A DNA stretch of 62,595 nt. It comes from Oscillospiraceae bacterium. Its GTDB lineage: Bacteria > Bacillota > Clostridia > Oscillospirales > Oscillospiraceae. Position 1 is the first letter of the stretch, and every line of letters starts with the position of its first letter. The notes below the pieces were generated by a model, which was not told where the DNA came from, made no database searches, and was given only the letters and a program-made list of their open reading frames with translations. Where the stretch lies: positions 1 through 62,595 of the forward strand of contig SVLN01000005.1 of NCBI GenBank assembly GCA_015067925.1. Direction: 5' to 3'. Of this stretch, positions 1-8,449 are shown one piece after another. A program made the position numbers and the translations under genes.

Positions 1-32
1 AAAACCAGAGCCAGAGCAAAAACTCTCTTCAT
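1..32 (-). CDS. Start of an exported protein (signal peptide only; runs off the window)
   Basis: Only the first ten codons are in the window. They read M-K-R-V-F-A-L-A-L-V, a basic start followed by a hydrophobic core, as in a bacterial signal peptide. An AAAGGAG ribosome site lies at a good distance upstream, and a promoter at 76-103 gives the gene its own start. It directly follows an ABC importer operon on the same strand, so another lipoprotein or binding protein is a reasonable guess, but the product cannot be known from this fragment. Confidence 0.6.
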   Translation of the reverse strand, partial: MKRVFALALV

Positions 33-75
33 TTTAATTTCTCCTTTACGAGTTGATGTTCGTTTGAACAAAATC

Positions 76-103
76 ATTATACATCAAAAGATTCAGAAAT
101 CAA
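76..103 (-). promoter_or_regulatory. Sigma-A-like promoter for the partial gene at the window start
   Basis: On the minus strand TTGATT (98-103) and TATAAT (76-81) are separated by 16 bp. The -35 element overlaps the last codons of the solute-binding protein gene, so the partial gene can be transcribed separately from the ABC operon. Confidence 0.5.
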
Positions 104-1710
104 TGTTCTTTCAAAAACTTTGTCAATTTCTTCTTTTTGACCAAATTGACCAGCGAATAAACACCGATTGCAAGCCAAACCGCCACCAGGCCCCAGACCA
201 GCACAGTCGCTGTGCCGGGCAGCTCTCCCAGTTCCGCCTTGCCGGCGGTGGCCAGGCCCGTCTGATCCAAATGATAGAGGGTGCGCATATCGGTGTAAAG
301 CTTTTCGTAGTACGCGTCGTCTACGGTCTGCTTGCGGTTTGTGGACTTGGCTACGTTTTCAATCAGCATGCCCGCCGCGTCACGCAGGGAAGCGGAACCA
401 TTGAACACAGCGGTAACAAAGGTGTTTTCCACGTTCTCCCGCAGAAGCTCCGTGGCCTCGAGCTTCACATCGTAATAAAGCTCGTTGTCCTCCCCTGCCC
501 GGGCCAGGTAATCCTGATACTCGGCAGAATCCTGGGCCTTGGAGGTGACGGGCACATAGCCCTCGGTCTGGGCGTAGCAGATCTGCATTTCGTTGGTCAG
601 AAGATACTGGGCAAACAGCCACGAGGCCAGAACTTCCTGGGGATCGGCCTTGTTGAACACGCACACGGACGGTCCCTGGGAGATCATCTTCGGGTTTTCC
701 GGGTCAAACTGGGGAATCATCATCACTTCGGTCTCGAACTGCACCAGATTCTCCTCCGGGATATCCACCAGCGGGGCATCGGAGCCCATCCAGGTGGCGC
801 CGGCGGTGGAGTCGATGGCGAAAATGCATTGGCCGGCATTGAGGTAGTTCGCAGGGTAGCCGGAAATCTTGAAGGTGGAGAATGCCTTCGTCTCCACGTG
901 GGACTGCACGGTTTCCAACAGTTGCCTGGTGGTGTCGTTGAAGATCAGGATCTCACCCTCGGAGGTGGAATAGTCCGCGCCCAGCTGACGCAGCATGGTA
1001 ATCATCATATTATCCGTGGACTTGTAGATGAACGGGAGCATCACCTTCTGGCCATTGATAAGGAAGTTGCCCTCCTCGTCCTTGGCAGTGGCCGCCTCGG
1101 AAACTTCCCATACAAAATCCCAGGTCAGAATCTCCGGCAGGGTGAATCCCAGCGCCTCCACATAAGTCTTGTTCACATAGCAGGCCTCGGTGGAACGCAT
1201 AAAGGGAATGGCGTAGTAAAGGTCATTGAAGGAACACTCCTGCAAAAATTCGGGAATGATTTCTTCCTTGGTAGGACCGTCGAACTTCACCTTGCTGCCG
1301 CCCAGGCCATAATCGGCGTCTGCAAAGAGCTCATCCAGGCTGACAACGCTGTTGGTACCCGTCAGGTAGGTGGCAATGTGGTCGGGATAGGTGATGCAAA
1401 CATTGGGCGTTGTCTGGGTGGCGATGTTGGTGATGACGTCATTGTAGATGCGGCCGTAGTCCGTATACAAGCGCAGGCTGACTTTGATATTGGGATAAAG
1501 CTCCTCAAAGTCAGCAATCACCTGGCGGTACAGGTTCGCCTGAGTCAGGTTGGTATCGTTCTTGGCCCAGAAGGTAATTTCATACGTGCGGCTCTCGTCA
1601 AATTCCTCCGGCACCACAAAGGCCGGCAGACCCTTGGAGCCGTGGCAGCCCGTCAGGCACAGGCAAAGGGCAAGAAGCGCCAGAATGAGGCAAACAATTC
1701 TCTTTTTCAT
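100..1710 (-). CDS. Extracellular solute-binding lipoprotein of a carbohydrate-type ABC importer, with an extra C-terminal membrane segment
   Basis: The 536-aa product begins with a lipoprotein signal (hydrophobic stretch, then L-T-G-C at about residues 19-22). It continues as a family-1 (MalE/UgpB-like) binding protein with the Y-E-I-T-F-W-A-K first strand and the ADFEELYPNIKV type segment typical of sugar-binding proteins. Its start overlaps the stop of the upstream permease gene by 4 bp (ATGA), so it is the last gene of the ATPase-permease-permease-binding protein operon. Unusually, about residues 500-536 form a hydrophobic helix followed by a lysine-rich tail, as if the protein were held at the membrane at both ends. 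The substrate cannot be told from sequence; oligosaccharide or sugar phosphate import is inferred from the family. Confidence 0.9.
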   Translation of the reverse strand: MKKRIVCLILALLALCLCLTGCHGSKGLPAFVVPEEFDESRTYEITFWAKNDTNLTQANLYRQVIADFEELYPNIKVSLRLYTDYGRIYNDVITNIATQTTPNVCITYPDHIATYLTGTNSVVSLDELFADADYGLGGSKVKFDGPTKEEIIPEFLQECSFNDLYYAIPFMRSTEACYVNKTYVEALGFTLPEILTWDFVWEVSEAATAKDEEGNFLINGQKVMLPFIYKSTDNMMITMLRQLGADYSTSEGEILIFNDTTRQLLETVQSHVETKAFSTFKISGYPANYLNAGQCIFAIDSTAGATWMGSDAPLVDIPEENLVQFETEVMMIPQFDPENPKMISQGPSVCVFNKADPQEVLASWLFAQYLLTNEMQICYAQTEGYVPVTSKAQDSAEYQDYLARAGEDNELYYDVKLEATELLRENVENTFVTAVFNGSASLRDAAGMLIENVAKSTNRKQTVDDAYYEKLYTDMRTLYHLDQTGLATAGKAELGELPGTATVLVWGLVAVWLAIGVYSLVNLVKKKKLTKFLKEH

Positions 1711-2582
1711 CCCTTGGTACCTCCCCTGCGGACGCCCTCCATGATCTTCTTGTGGAAGATCAAAAACAGAATAATCAGCGGCACGGAGATGACCACAACC
1801 GCCGCCATCATGGCGGGGATGTTCTCGCGGCCGAAGCCGTTCTCGCGGATCTCCTGGATGCCGTTGGAAACCAGGAAGTACATCTCGTTGTCAGTGATGA
1901 GTCTGGGCCAGACGTAGCTGTTCCAGCACTCGATAACCTTCAGGATGGTCACCGTAATGATGGTGGGTCGGCAGATGGGCACCATGACCTTGAGAAGGTA
2001 CTTCAAGTCCGAGGTGCCGTCCACCTTGGCGGCGTAATAGAGCTCATCCGGGATCTGGGCAAAGTTCTCACGCAGCAGATAGATGTAAAACACCGAGGTC
2101 ACGCTGGGCAAAATCAGGCCCGTGAAGGTGTTGCGCAGCTCCAAGGTGGTGATGGTCACGAAGTTCGTGATGACCACCAGTTCGCCCGGAATCATCATCA
2201 GAGCCAGGAACAGGGTGAACACCAGGTTCTTGCCCCGGAAGTTCAGCCGGGCAAAGGCAAAGGCCGCCAGGACCGTCACCACCAGCATGATCGCCGTGGT
2301 GGAGAGGGTGAAAATCACGGTATTGAGGAAATACCGGCCCAGGCTCACCGCGGTGAAGGCGGAGACGTAGTTCTCCAGAGTGGGCGAAAGGGTGAAAAAC
2401 TTAGGAATGTACTCGGCGTTGTAAGCGGAGTAGCTCTTGAAGGACGAGAGGATCATCCAGTAGAACGGGAAGAGCACCATAATGGCCCAGAAGGTCAGAA
2501 GGGTGTAGACGATCACATTGCGCACGATTTTGCGCGTCTTCGCCGCCTGTTCAATTTTCAGGTAATCAACTTTCTTTTCCAT
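1707..2582 (-). CDS. Carbohydrate ABC transporter permease, MalG-like
   Basis: A 291-aa inner-membrane permease with about six transmembrane segments. The cytoplasmic EAA loop (Y-Y-A-A-K-V-D-G-T-S-D with a downstream P-I-C-R-P) is the site that docks the ATPase. An upstream in-frame extension of nine codons is possible, but the ATG at 2582 has a GAGGT ribosome site at normal distance and follows the first permease by 10 bp, so I use it. It should pair with the MalF-like permease encoded just upstream to form the translocation pore. Confidence 0.92.
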   Translation of the reverse strand: MEKKVDYLKIEQAAKTRKIVRNVIVYTLLTFWAIMVLFPFYWMILSSFKSYSAYNAEYIPKFFTLSPTLENYVSAFTAVSLGRYFLNTVIFTLSTTAIMLVVTVLAAFAFARLNFRGKNLVFTLFLALMMIPGELVVITNFVTITTLELRNTFTGLILPSVTSVFYIYLLRENFAQIPDELYYAAKVDGTSDLKYLLKVMVPICRPTIITVTILKVIECWNSYVWPRLITDNEMYFLVSNGIQEIRENGFGRENIPAMMAAVVVISVPLIILFLIFHKKIMEGVRRGGTKG

Positions 2583-2592
2583 CTTGCTTACC

Positions 2593-3486
2593 TCACGAAT
2601 AGTGCACATGCTTGCGGCTGACCAGCAGGTTAATCACCGTGATGGTCAGAACGATGGCAAAGAGCACGATGGCGGCTGCCGAAGCATAGGACGGATAGCC
2701 GCCGGCGTTACCGTAGAGCATGTCGTACACATAACCCACGATGGTGTTCATGCCGGCAGCGTTCAGATCCGTGCCGAACAGGGCCACGGCGTCTGAATAG
2801 GCCTTGAAGGCGCCGATGAAGCCGGTGATGACCAGGTAGAAGATCATGGGCGAAATCATCGGCAGGGTGATCTGGCGGAAGATGCGCCACTTGCCGGTGC
2901 CGTCCACCTTAGCGGCGTTGTAATAATCCTGCTTCACGGAGGCCAGAGCGCTGGTGAGAATCAGGATCTTGAAGGGCAGCACCACCCAGACTGTGTAGAA
3001 GCACAGCACGAACATCTTAGCCCAGTAGGGGCCGGTGATGAAGTCCACCGACTCGCCGCCGAACCAGTTGATGAGCAGGTTCACCATGCCCTCGGAGTAG
3101 GGCGTCTGCTTGAACAGGATCATAAACACCAGACCGACGGCCAGGGTGTTGGTGACGTAGGGCAGGAAGTAGATGGTCTGGTAAAGCTCTTTGAGCTTGG
3201 CGATGGAGTTCAATCCCACGGAAATGAGCAGGGCCAGGCCCGTGGAAACAGGAACGGTGATAATGACCAGGATAAAGGTGTTCTTCACCGCCTGCAGGAA
3301 GTAGGGATCGCGCAGGATGTACTGGTAATTGTACGCGCCCACGCCGAAGTAGGTCTGGGATGCGGAGTTGTAGCCTTCCTCAAAGGAGTAGACAAACACG
3401 TCCACCAGAGGATAGACCATAAACACACCCAGAAATGCGATCGCCGGCAGCAGATACAGCCAGGCTTTCCAATTTCTTTTTTCCAT
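2593..3486 (-). CDS. Carbohydrate ABC transporter permease, MalF/UgpA-like
   Basis: A 297-aa multi-pass permease starting M-E-K-R-N-W-K-A-W-L-Y-L-L-P, the usual opening of sugar permeases of this type. The EAA loop reads Y-Y-N-A-A-K-V-D-G-T-G-K-W near residues 185-200 and is followed by P-M-I-S-P. It lies 14 bp after the ATPase gene and 10 bp before the second permease gene. The full set of ATPase, two permeases and binding protein makes a complete importer. Confidence 0.92.
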   Translation of the reverse strand: MEKRNWKAWLYLLPAIAFLGVFMVYPLVDVFVYSFEEGYNSASQTYFGVGAYNYQYILRDPYFLQAVKNTFILVIITVPVSTGLALLISVGLNSIAKLKELYQTIYFLPYVTNTLAVGLVFMILFKQTPYSEGMVNLLINWFGGESVDFITGPYWAKMFVLCFYTVWVVLPFKILILTSALASVKQDYYNAAKVDGTGKWRIFRQITLPMISPMIFYLVITGFIGAFKAYSDAVALFGTDLNAAGMNTIVGYVYDMLYGNAGGYPSYASAAAIVLFAIVLTITVINLLVSRKHVHYS

Positions 3487-3500
3487 GTGCTGCCTCCCGC

Positions 3501-4601
3501 TTAAGCAAGTGCAAACTCAATGCGCGCTTCGGTCTCATAGTCGAACAGGTCGACCTTATAAGGCTTTAAGTTGAAGTGCACAACAGCTGCGTCCTCATCC
3601 GGCTTATCCTCTGCCGAGATGATGGCGCGGACAATGTCGTTCTCGCTCTCATCGTGGCCGCAGACCACGCTGATGTCACGGCCCATGATCTCCACCCGCT
3701 CCAAGGAGCAGGTCAGGGCGCCGTCGGCAGCCGGGACAAAGCCCTCGGGACGGATGGCCACATGCACCTTGCCATCTCTCGCGCCGGGAACGTCCAGTAC
3801 CATTTCGCCGCCGATGAAGAGCTTTCCGCCCTTCACCTCACCTGCAAAGACGTTGATGGGCGGCGTGCCCAGGAACTTGGCCACAAAGAGGTTGCAGGGA
3901 TCATCGTAAACCTCCTGGGGTGCGCCGATCTGCTGCACCACGCCGTCCCTCATCACAACGATCAGGTCGGAGATGCTCATGGCCTCCTCCTGGTCGTGGG
4001 TAACAAAGACCGTGGTCACGCCGGTGCGGCGCTGGATGCGGCGAATCTCTTCTCTCGTCTGCAGTCTCAGACGGGCGTCCAGGTTGGAAAGGGGCTCGTC
4101 CAGCAGCAGAACTCTGGGGGTCTTGACCAGGGCGCGGGCAATGGCCACACGCTGCTGCTGGCCACCGGAGAGCTCCGACGGCTTGCGGTCCATCAATTCA
4201 TCCAGCTGCACCAGGGCAGCGGCTTCCTTGGCGCGCTCGAACATTTCCGCCTTGGAAAGCTTCTGATCGCCCTTCAGGTTGCCCAGAGGGAACATGATGT
4301 TCTGCCCCACCGTCAGATGGGGATACAGGGCATAGTTCTGGAACACCAGGCCCACACCGCGATGCTCGGCAGGCACGTTGGTCACGTCATCCTCACCGAA
4401 GAAGATCTTGCCGGAAGTGGGCGTCTGCAGGCCGGAGAGCAGATGCAGGGTCGTGCTCTTTCCGCAGCCGGAAGGGCCCAGCAGGCCAATGAGCTTGCCG
4501 TCCGGAATCTCAAAGGTAAAGTCATTGACCGCGACCACCTTTTTGGCGTTTTTGCCGCGGCCGGGGAACTCTTTCGTCAGATTCTGAAGTGTCACTTTCA
4601 T
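3501..4601 (-). CDS. Sugar ABC transporter ATP-binding protein, MalK/UgpC-like
   Basis: A 366-aa ATPase with Walker A GPSGCGKST, signature LSGGQQQRVAIARAL, Walker B LLLDEP and the switch histidine in VTHDQEEA. The C-terminal about 130 residues form the TOBE/OB regulatory region of the MalK family. The open frame extends 30 codons further upstream, but those codons run through a clear promoter (4663-4691); the ATG at 4601 has a GAGGG ribosome site and begins the conserved M-K-V-T-L-Q-N-L. It is the first gene of the importer operon. A second ATPase of this family is at 37859-38962 without permeases. Confidence 0.93.
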   Translation of the reverse strand: MKVTLQNLTKEFPGRGKNAKKVVAVNDFTFEIPDGKLIGLLGPSGCGKSTTLHLLSGLQTPTSGKIFFGEDDVTNVPAEHRGVGLVFQNYALYPHLTVGQNIMFPLGNLKGDQKLSKAEMFERAKEAAALVQLDELMDRKPSELSGGQQQRVAIARALVKTPRVLLLDEPLSNLDARLRLQTREEIRRIQRRTGVTTVFVTHDQEEAMSISDLIVVMRDGVVQQIGAPQEVYDDPCNLFVAKFLGTPPINVFAGEVKGGKLFIGGEMVLDVPGARDGKVHVAIRPEGFVPAADGALTCSLERVEIMGRDISVVCGHDESENDIVRAIISAEDKPDEDAAVVHFNLKPYKVDLFDYETEARIEFALA

Positions 4602-4662
4602 ATCGTTTTCCCTCGCTTTTTTGTGTCTGTGGGATGGGGATAACCGTTTGCAATACACAGTA

Positions 4663-4691
4663 ATTTTATCCCAATGCTCCGTGCAAGTCAA
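4663..4691 (-). promoter_or_regulatory. Sigma-A promoter of the ABC importer operon
   Basis: TTGACT (4686-4691) and TAAAAT (4663-4668) lie 17 bp apart on the minus strand, about 60 bp upstream of the ATPase start. This position also argues against the longer in-frame start of the ATPase. Confidence 0.7.
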
Positions 4692-4734
4692 CGCTTTCCT
4701 GCCTTTTCTCTCCCCTTTTCGTTCTCACCATATG

Positions 4735-4767
4735 AAAGGCTCCCACCCGATCTGGATAGGAGCCTTT
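4735..4767 (-). terminator. Probable terminator after the sigma/membrane-protein pair
   Basis: Nine-base arms AAAGGCTCC and GGAGCCTTT enclose a 15-base loop, 55 bp after the stop of the 232-aa gene. The T-run on the minus strand is short, so termination may be weak. Confidence 0.5.
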
Positions 4768-4822
4768 TCTCGTATTCCATTCAAACAGCACAATCAGGTT
4801 TTCTTTTTGTGAACCAGCCATT

Positions 4823-5521
4823 TTACTCAAGCGACTTGATCATAGCAAGCAGCTGCTCTGTTTCGATATCCATCTGACTAATTCCAACATAGATACCATC
4901 GTAGTTGATATAAAACACACCACCACCGTGCTGGTCAATGATCTGCGCAGACACTTTCTCCGGTTGGTAAATTGGCAGGGACTCATCAGGAAGATGTCCC
5001 CACACCATCCACAGCAACGCAGTATCGCTATTCATTGCAGATGTGCTTCCCTCGTTCTTCGATGCGTAAGTTACACGAATCATATGATATCGGGTACCAT
5101 TTTTCATAATGGTCTCATAATACCCCGCATTGCCGAAGCAGATCCCCTCCGGCAATGTTTCCGGGATGTAGGCTCCCAAATTTTCCACAGCTTGTGCATC
5201 CTCTTCGCTGATGTCAATTAGGGTGGCATCTGCAACATCCCGCAGATCCACACCGGTGGGGCTTACCGCCAGACTTGCTACAATTGGATCCACGCCTTCT
5301 GGCCACATTCCTCCGGCAGAAACAGGCTCGTCTTCTTGGGGTTTCCTTACAGGATCAATACTGTGCCACAAGGTTGCTCCTAGAATCACCAAGCACAAGC
5401 AAGCAGCCATTGTCCCCCATTTGAACCACACAGTTCTCTTTGCCTTGTGTTTTTGTTTGGCGTCTACAATATGCCGGTCGTCGATTTCTCCAAGGATTTC
5501 ACAAAATGTTTCTTCCCTCAT
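4823..5521 (-). CDS. Single-pass membrane protein encoded with an ECF sigma factor (possible anti-sigma factor)
   Basis: A 232-aa protein with a charged cytoplasmic N-terminus of about 30 residues, one transmembrane helix (about residues 31-50) and an extracellular C-terminal domain of about 180 residues. This is the topology of anti-sigma factors. Its start overlaps the stop of the sigma factor gene by 4 bp (ATGA), so the two are translationally coupled. No zinc-binding H-x3-C-x2-C motif is visible in the N-terminal part, so the mode of sigma binding, if any, would differ from ZAS proteins. Function is inferred from topology and neighbour only. Confidence 0.7.
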   Translation of the reverse strand: MREETFCEILGEIDDRHIVDAKQKHKAKRTVWFKWGTMAACLCLVILGATLWHSIDPVRKPQEDEPVSAGGMWPEGVDPIVASLAVSPTGVDLRDVADATLIDISEEDAQAVENLGAYIPETLPEGICFGNAGYYETIMKNGTRYHMIRVTYASKNEGSTSAMNSDTALLWMVWGHLPDESLPIYQPEKVSAQIIDQHGGGVFYINYDGIYVGISQMDIETEQLLAMIKSLE

Positions 5522-6078
5522 AACTCATATCCTCTTTCTAAAAGGTATTTGCGCAGTTTAAGGCGGAGACGGTTCAGTGTCACGGAGACGTTGTTCTCTG
5601 TCATGCCAAACTGATTTGCAATATCAAAAATGCTGTCGAAATACCAGTACCGGCAAACAAAAATGCTTTTCTTATCCATTGGAAGCCTGTCCAGAAAACC
5701 ACCAATGGCTCGGAGCAGTTCTTTGCGATTAATCTCTTGTTCCACGCCGTTTGTACCAGATACAATCTCCGCAATTTCGTCAAAAATCTCCACAGTTTGT
5801 CCGCCGCCTCGTTTGCTGGCAGTATTGTGTTTGTATCGGTTTAGTGCCAAATTTCTTGTAATTTTTCCAAGAAATGCAGATAAAACACTCGGCCTATGCG
5901 GAGGTATGGAATTCCATGCGTTCAGGTATGTATCATTCACGCATTCATCGGAATCTTCCTTGTTACCCAAAATGTTCTTGGCAATCGAAGCGCAGTAGTT
6001 GCCGTACTTGTCGGCAGTGGCAGGGATTGCCTGCTCATTCCTGGCCCAATATAATTGAACAATTTTTGCGTCATCCAT
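5518..6078 (-). CDS. ECF-type RNA polymerase sigma factor
   Basis: A 186-aa sigma-70-family protein. Region 2 includes D-S-D-E-C-V-N-D-T-Y-L-N-A-W-N, the -10 recognition helix pattern of ECF sigmas, and region 4 near the C-terminus carries a helix-turn-helix with M-T-E-N-N-V-S-V-T-L-N-R-L-R. It should direct RNA polymerase to a small regulon in response to an envelope signal received by the membrane protein encoded next to it. The pair is visibly more AT-rich than flanking genes, which may indicate transfer. Confidence 0.9.
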   Translation of the reverse strand: MDDAKIVQLYWARNEQAIPATADKYGNYCASIAKNILGNKEDSDECVNDTYLNAWNSIPPHRPSVLSAFLGKITRNLALNRYKHNTASKRGGGQTVEIFDEIAEIVSGTNGVEQEINRKELLRAIGGFLDRLPMDKKSIFVCRYWYFDSIFDIANQFGMTENNVSVTLNRLRLKLRKYLLERGYEL

Positions 6079-6155
6079 CTGCTTTCACTCCCTTTCACCT
6101 CTATACACAACTTCCGAATTCAAATCTTACAGTCTCTATAGAAATATTCTATTAC

Positions 6156-6184
6156 ATCATACCATGATTTCCCATTTTTGTCAT
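6156..6184 (-). promoter_or_regulatory. Promoter of the sigma factor operon
   Basis: On the minus strand ATGACA (6179-6184) and TATGAT (6156-6161) are 17 bp apart, with a TG one base upstream of the -10 box. A second, sigma-specific promoter cannot be judged by eye. Confidence 0.5.
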
Positions 6185-6204
6185 AAGCACTTCTCTTGAG
6201 CTGT

Positions 6205-6233
6205 TTGACAGGGCCATGCGCCCGGATTATAAT
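6205..6233 (+). promoter_or_regulatory. Consensus sigma-A promoter of the SpoU methyltransferase gene
   Basis: A perfect TTGACA (6205-6210) and a perfect TATAAT (6228-6233) are separated by exactly 17 bp. The ATG follows 28 bp downstream with a TAGGAG ribosome site. Confidence 0.85.
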
Positions 6234-6261
6234 AGGAACATCCTTTCTTTTAGGAGCCGTT

Positions 6262-7074
6262 ATGCCGAACATCATTCCCATCACCGATTTTCTTGCCCCG
6301 GAGCTGGATCTCTACGCCCGCAAGACCGAGGTGCAGCTGCTCAACCGGGAGCATCCCGAAGAGGGCATTTTTATTGCCGAGAGTCCCAAGGTCATCGAGC
6401 GCGCCCTGGACGCCGGCTGCGAAGCCGTGAGCTTTTTGATGGAAACACGCCACGTGGACACCCAGGCCGAGGCCATCCTTGCGCGTTGTGGCAGCGTACC
6501 AGTCTACACCGCCGAGTTCGATGTGCTCACCCAGCTCACCGGCTTTCAGCTCACCCGGGGCATGCTCTGCGCCATGCGCAGGCCACTCCTTCCCACCCCC
6601 GCGCAGGTCTGCGAAGGTGCCCACCGAGTCGCCGTGTTGGAGAATGTGATGAACCCCACCAACATCGGCGCCATTTTCCGTTCCGCCGCGGCCCTGAACG
6701 TAGATGCCGTGCTTTTGACGGGAAACAGCAGCAATCCCCTGTACCGCCGCGCCATCCGCGTGAGCATGGGAACGGTGTTCCAGATTCCCTGGACATTTTT
6801 GGACGGTGAAACTGCCTCCACCCATCAGCTGCACGAGTTGGGCTTCCGCACCGCAGCCATGGCTCTGCGGGATGACTCACTGAGCATCTCCGATCCTCAG
6901 CTGGCAGCGGAGGAAAAGCTGGCCATCATCTTAGGCACCGAGGGTGACGGCCTGGCCAATTCCACCATCGAGGAGAGCGACTACACCGTGCGCATCCCTA
7001 TGAGCCACGGCGTGGACTCTTTGAACGTCGCCGCCGCCAGCGCGGTGGCCTTCTGGGCTCTGTGCAACCATTAA
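6262..7074 (+). CDS. TrmH/SpoU-family RNA 2'-O-ribose methyltransferase
   Basis: A 270-aa protein with an N-terminal substrate-binding region and a C-terminal SPOUT domain. The SPOUT motifs are visible: N-x-T-N-I-G-A-I-F-R-S-A-A (motif 1), L-G-T-E-G-D-G-L (motif 2) and R-I-P-M-x-x-x-V-D-S-L-N-V-A-A-A (motif 3), which build the knotted SAM site. The family methylates ribose 2'-OH in rRNA or tRNA; which nucleotide cannot be told. The frame is open 22 codons earlier, but that stretch contains the promoter, so the ATG at 6262 behind TAGGAG is chosen. It is a monocistronic unit ended by a strong hairpin. Confidence 0.9.
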   Translation: MPNIIPITDFLAPELDLYARKTEVQLLNREHPEEGIFIAESPKVIERALDAGCEAVSFLMETRHVDTQAEAILARCGSVPVYTAEFDVLTQLTGFQLTRGMLCAMRRPLLPTPAQVCEGAHRVAVLENVMNPTNIGAIFRSAAALNVDAVLLTGNSSNPLYRRAIRVSMGTVFQIPWTFLDGETASTHQLHELGFRTAAMALRDDSLSISDPQLAAEEKLAIILGTEGDGLANSTIEESDYTVRIPMSHGVDSLNVAAASAVAFWALCNH

Positions 7075-7084
7075 AATAACGGCA

Positions 7085-7114
7085 ACGGCAGAGGATTTCT
7101 CCTCTGCCGTCTTT
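7085..7114. terminator. Bidirectional intrinsic terminator
   Basis: Eleven-base arms ACGGCAGAGGA and TCCTCTGCCGT with a four-base loop are followed by CTTTTTT on the plus strand. The hairpin ends the SpoU gene and sits right after the stop of the convergent hydrolase gene. Confidence 0.85.
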
Positions 7115-7115
7115 T

Positions 7116-7853
7116 TTATTTCAGAAAATCCTTCAGGCGATGGCACAGCAGCTGCAGGTCATCCTCACTGTAAGCAAAATGGCCCGAGTGGTACAGCACC
7201 GTGTTGTGAATATACGGGTGGTTCTCCAGATCGTTGCACGAACGAATGGACACCAGTTCATCCACATGAGACTGGAACGTCAGGCACGGCACCTCAAGCC
7301 GGGGCAGCAGCTTTTTTACGCTGGCAATCTCGGCAAACAGCTCCAGAAACCTGGGCACCCAAGTGAGGTATTTGAACAGATTCCGTTCAATGTGAATGCT
7401 GGTATTGTCCCGCATGGCAAGGGCCCTGGTGTCCGTTTCTTTCACCTTGCCCCAGGCCACCCGCAAGGATGTGGCCATGGTAGAAAGGCGCACATGGGGT
7501 CTGGTGGGAACCGCCAGCAGGAAAAGTCCCGCAATGCGCTGCGGCTGCTCCACCGCCGCGCGCAGGGCGAAGAGCGTGCCCATGGAATGAGCCACAAGAT
7601 AGACCTTCTCGTGCTGGGATAGCAACTGCTGCAGCGCCTCATTCACCTGCCGCTTCCAGGCATTCATATTGGTTTTGCCCATGTCTGTCACCTTGCCGCC
7701 GTGACCGGAAAGCAGAATGCTCCGGGCGGAGAATTCCGCCGGAATCACGGGAATCAGATGGCGAAAATGTGCTGGGGTCCCGGCGATGCCGTGGATCATC
7801 AGAACCGCTGTTTTGCTCCCGGGAACCATTCTTTCATAAGCACTGTGGTCCAT
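7116..7853 (-). CDS. Alpha/beta-hydrolase (carboxylesterase/lipase-like)
   Basis: A 245-aa alpha/beta-hydrolase. M-I-H-G-I-A-G-T-P supplies the oxyanion hole, A-H-S-M-G is the nucleophile elbow (serine near residue 90), S-H-V-D-E-L-V supplies the acid, and H-S-G-H-F-A-Y supplies the catalytic histidine near the end. The family includes thermostable carboxylesterases and monoglyceride lipases acting on short or medium acyl esters. A GTG one codon upstream is possible, but the ATG at 7853 has GGAG at eight bases and joins the cyclase stop as TGATG. It is the last gene of a three-gene operon. Confidence 0.88.
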   Translation of the reverse strand: MDHSAYERMVPGSKTAVLMIHGIAGTPAHFRHLIPVIPAEFSARSILLSGHGGKVTDMGKTNMNAWKRQVNEALQQLLSQHEKVYLVAHSMGTLFALRAAVEQPQRIAGLFLLAVPTRPHVRLSTMATSLRVAWGKVKETDTRALAMRDNTSIHIERNLFKYLTWVPRFLELFAEIASVKKLLPRLEVPCLTFQSHVDELVSIRSCNDLENHPYIHNTVLYHSGHFAYSEDDLQLLCHRLKDFLK

Positions 7854-8449
7854 CACGGCATCTCCAGCAGCACTGCCCGGCAGGGTGCGCCGTCACATCC
7901 GCCCAAGTTGATGGGCGCGGCGTTCAGAAGGTACACGCCTTCCGGCACTTCCGCCAGACGGATGCCCTCTAAAAGCACAACTTCCTTTCCCAAGAGCAGC
8001 TGATGCACCGCCATGGGACCGTCCTCCGGTCCGACGGTCTGGGACTCGTTGCCCAGAAGCAGAATCCCTGCCTGGGCAAACACCTGGGCCGCATCCAGGG
8101 TGACCACGGCCTTTCCCTTGATGAGGATTCGCTTGGCTGCCTCGGCGTCCGCTGCCTGGGCGCACGCCAGAATGTTCTGCGCATCGGCGGCGGTTACCTC
8201 GCCCTCGAGCTCGGCCACAAAGGCAGATCCGATGAGGGAGGTCAGACAAAGCTCATCCACCGTCTTGCCGTCGGCAATAAAGTGGAACGGTGCATCCACA
8301 TGGGTACCATTGTGGGCGCACAGGCTCAGAGACGTGAGGTTGTAGAGCGCACCATCTTTCATGCGGCTGATGGCCTGCAGTTCCGGCACAGGATCGCCGG
8401 GAAACACCACACAGCCGAACAGCTCCTGAGAAATATCATAAATCTTCAT
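7853..8449 (-). CDS. Cyclase/kynurenine-formamidase-family metal-dependent hydrolase
   Basis: A 198-aa protein of the cyclase family (PF04199). The motif H-N-G-T-H-V-D-A-P-F-H-F near residues 39-50 provides the metal-binding histidines and aspartate of this fold, and the start M-K-I-Y-D-I-S-Q-E-L is typical of the family. Members hydrolyse N-formylkynurenine, other amides or cyclic substrates; no kynurenine gene is nearby, so the substrate is open. The conserved start is the ATG at 8449, which overlaps the end of the GNAT gene by 14 bp; the longer frame belongs to that overlap. Confidence 0.88.
   Translation of the reverse strand: MKIYDISQELFGCVVFPGDPVPELQAISRMKDGALYNLTSLSLCAHNGTHVDAPFHFIADGKTVDELCLTSLIGSAFVAELEGEVTAADAQNILACAQAADAEAAKRILIKGKAVVTLDAAQVFAQAGILLLGNESQTVGPEDGPMAVHQLLLGKEVVLLEGIRLAEVPEGVYLLNAAPINLGGCDGAPCRAVLLEMP

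Noticed and set aside
64-1917. Long plus-strand frame opposite the solute-binding protein gene
   Set aside because: It has no start signal and no recognisable domain, and the minus-strand frame has lipobox, family motifs and operon overlaps.
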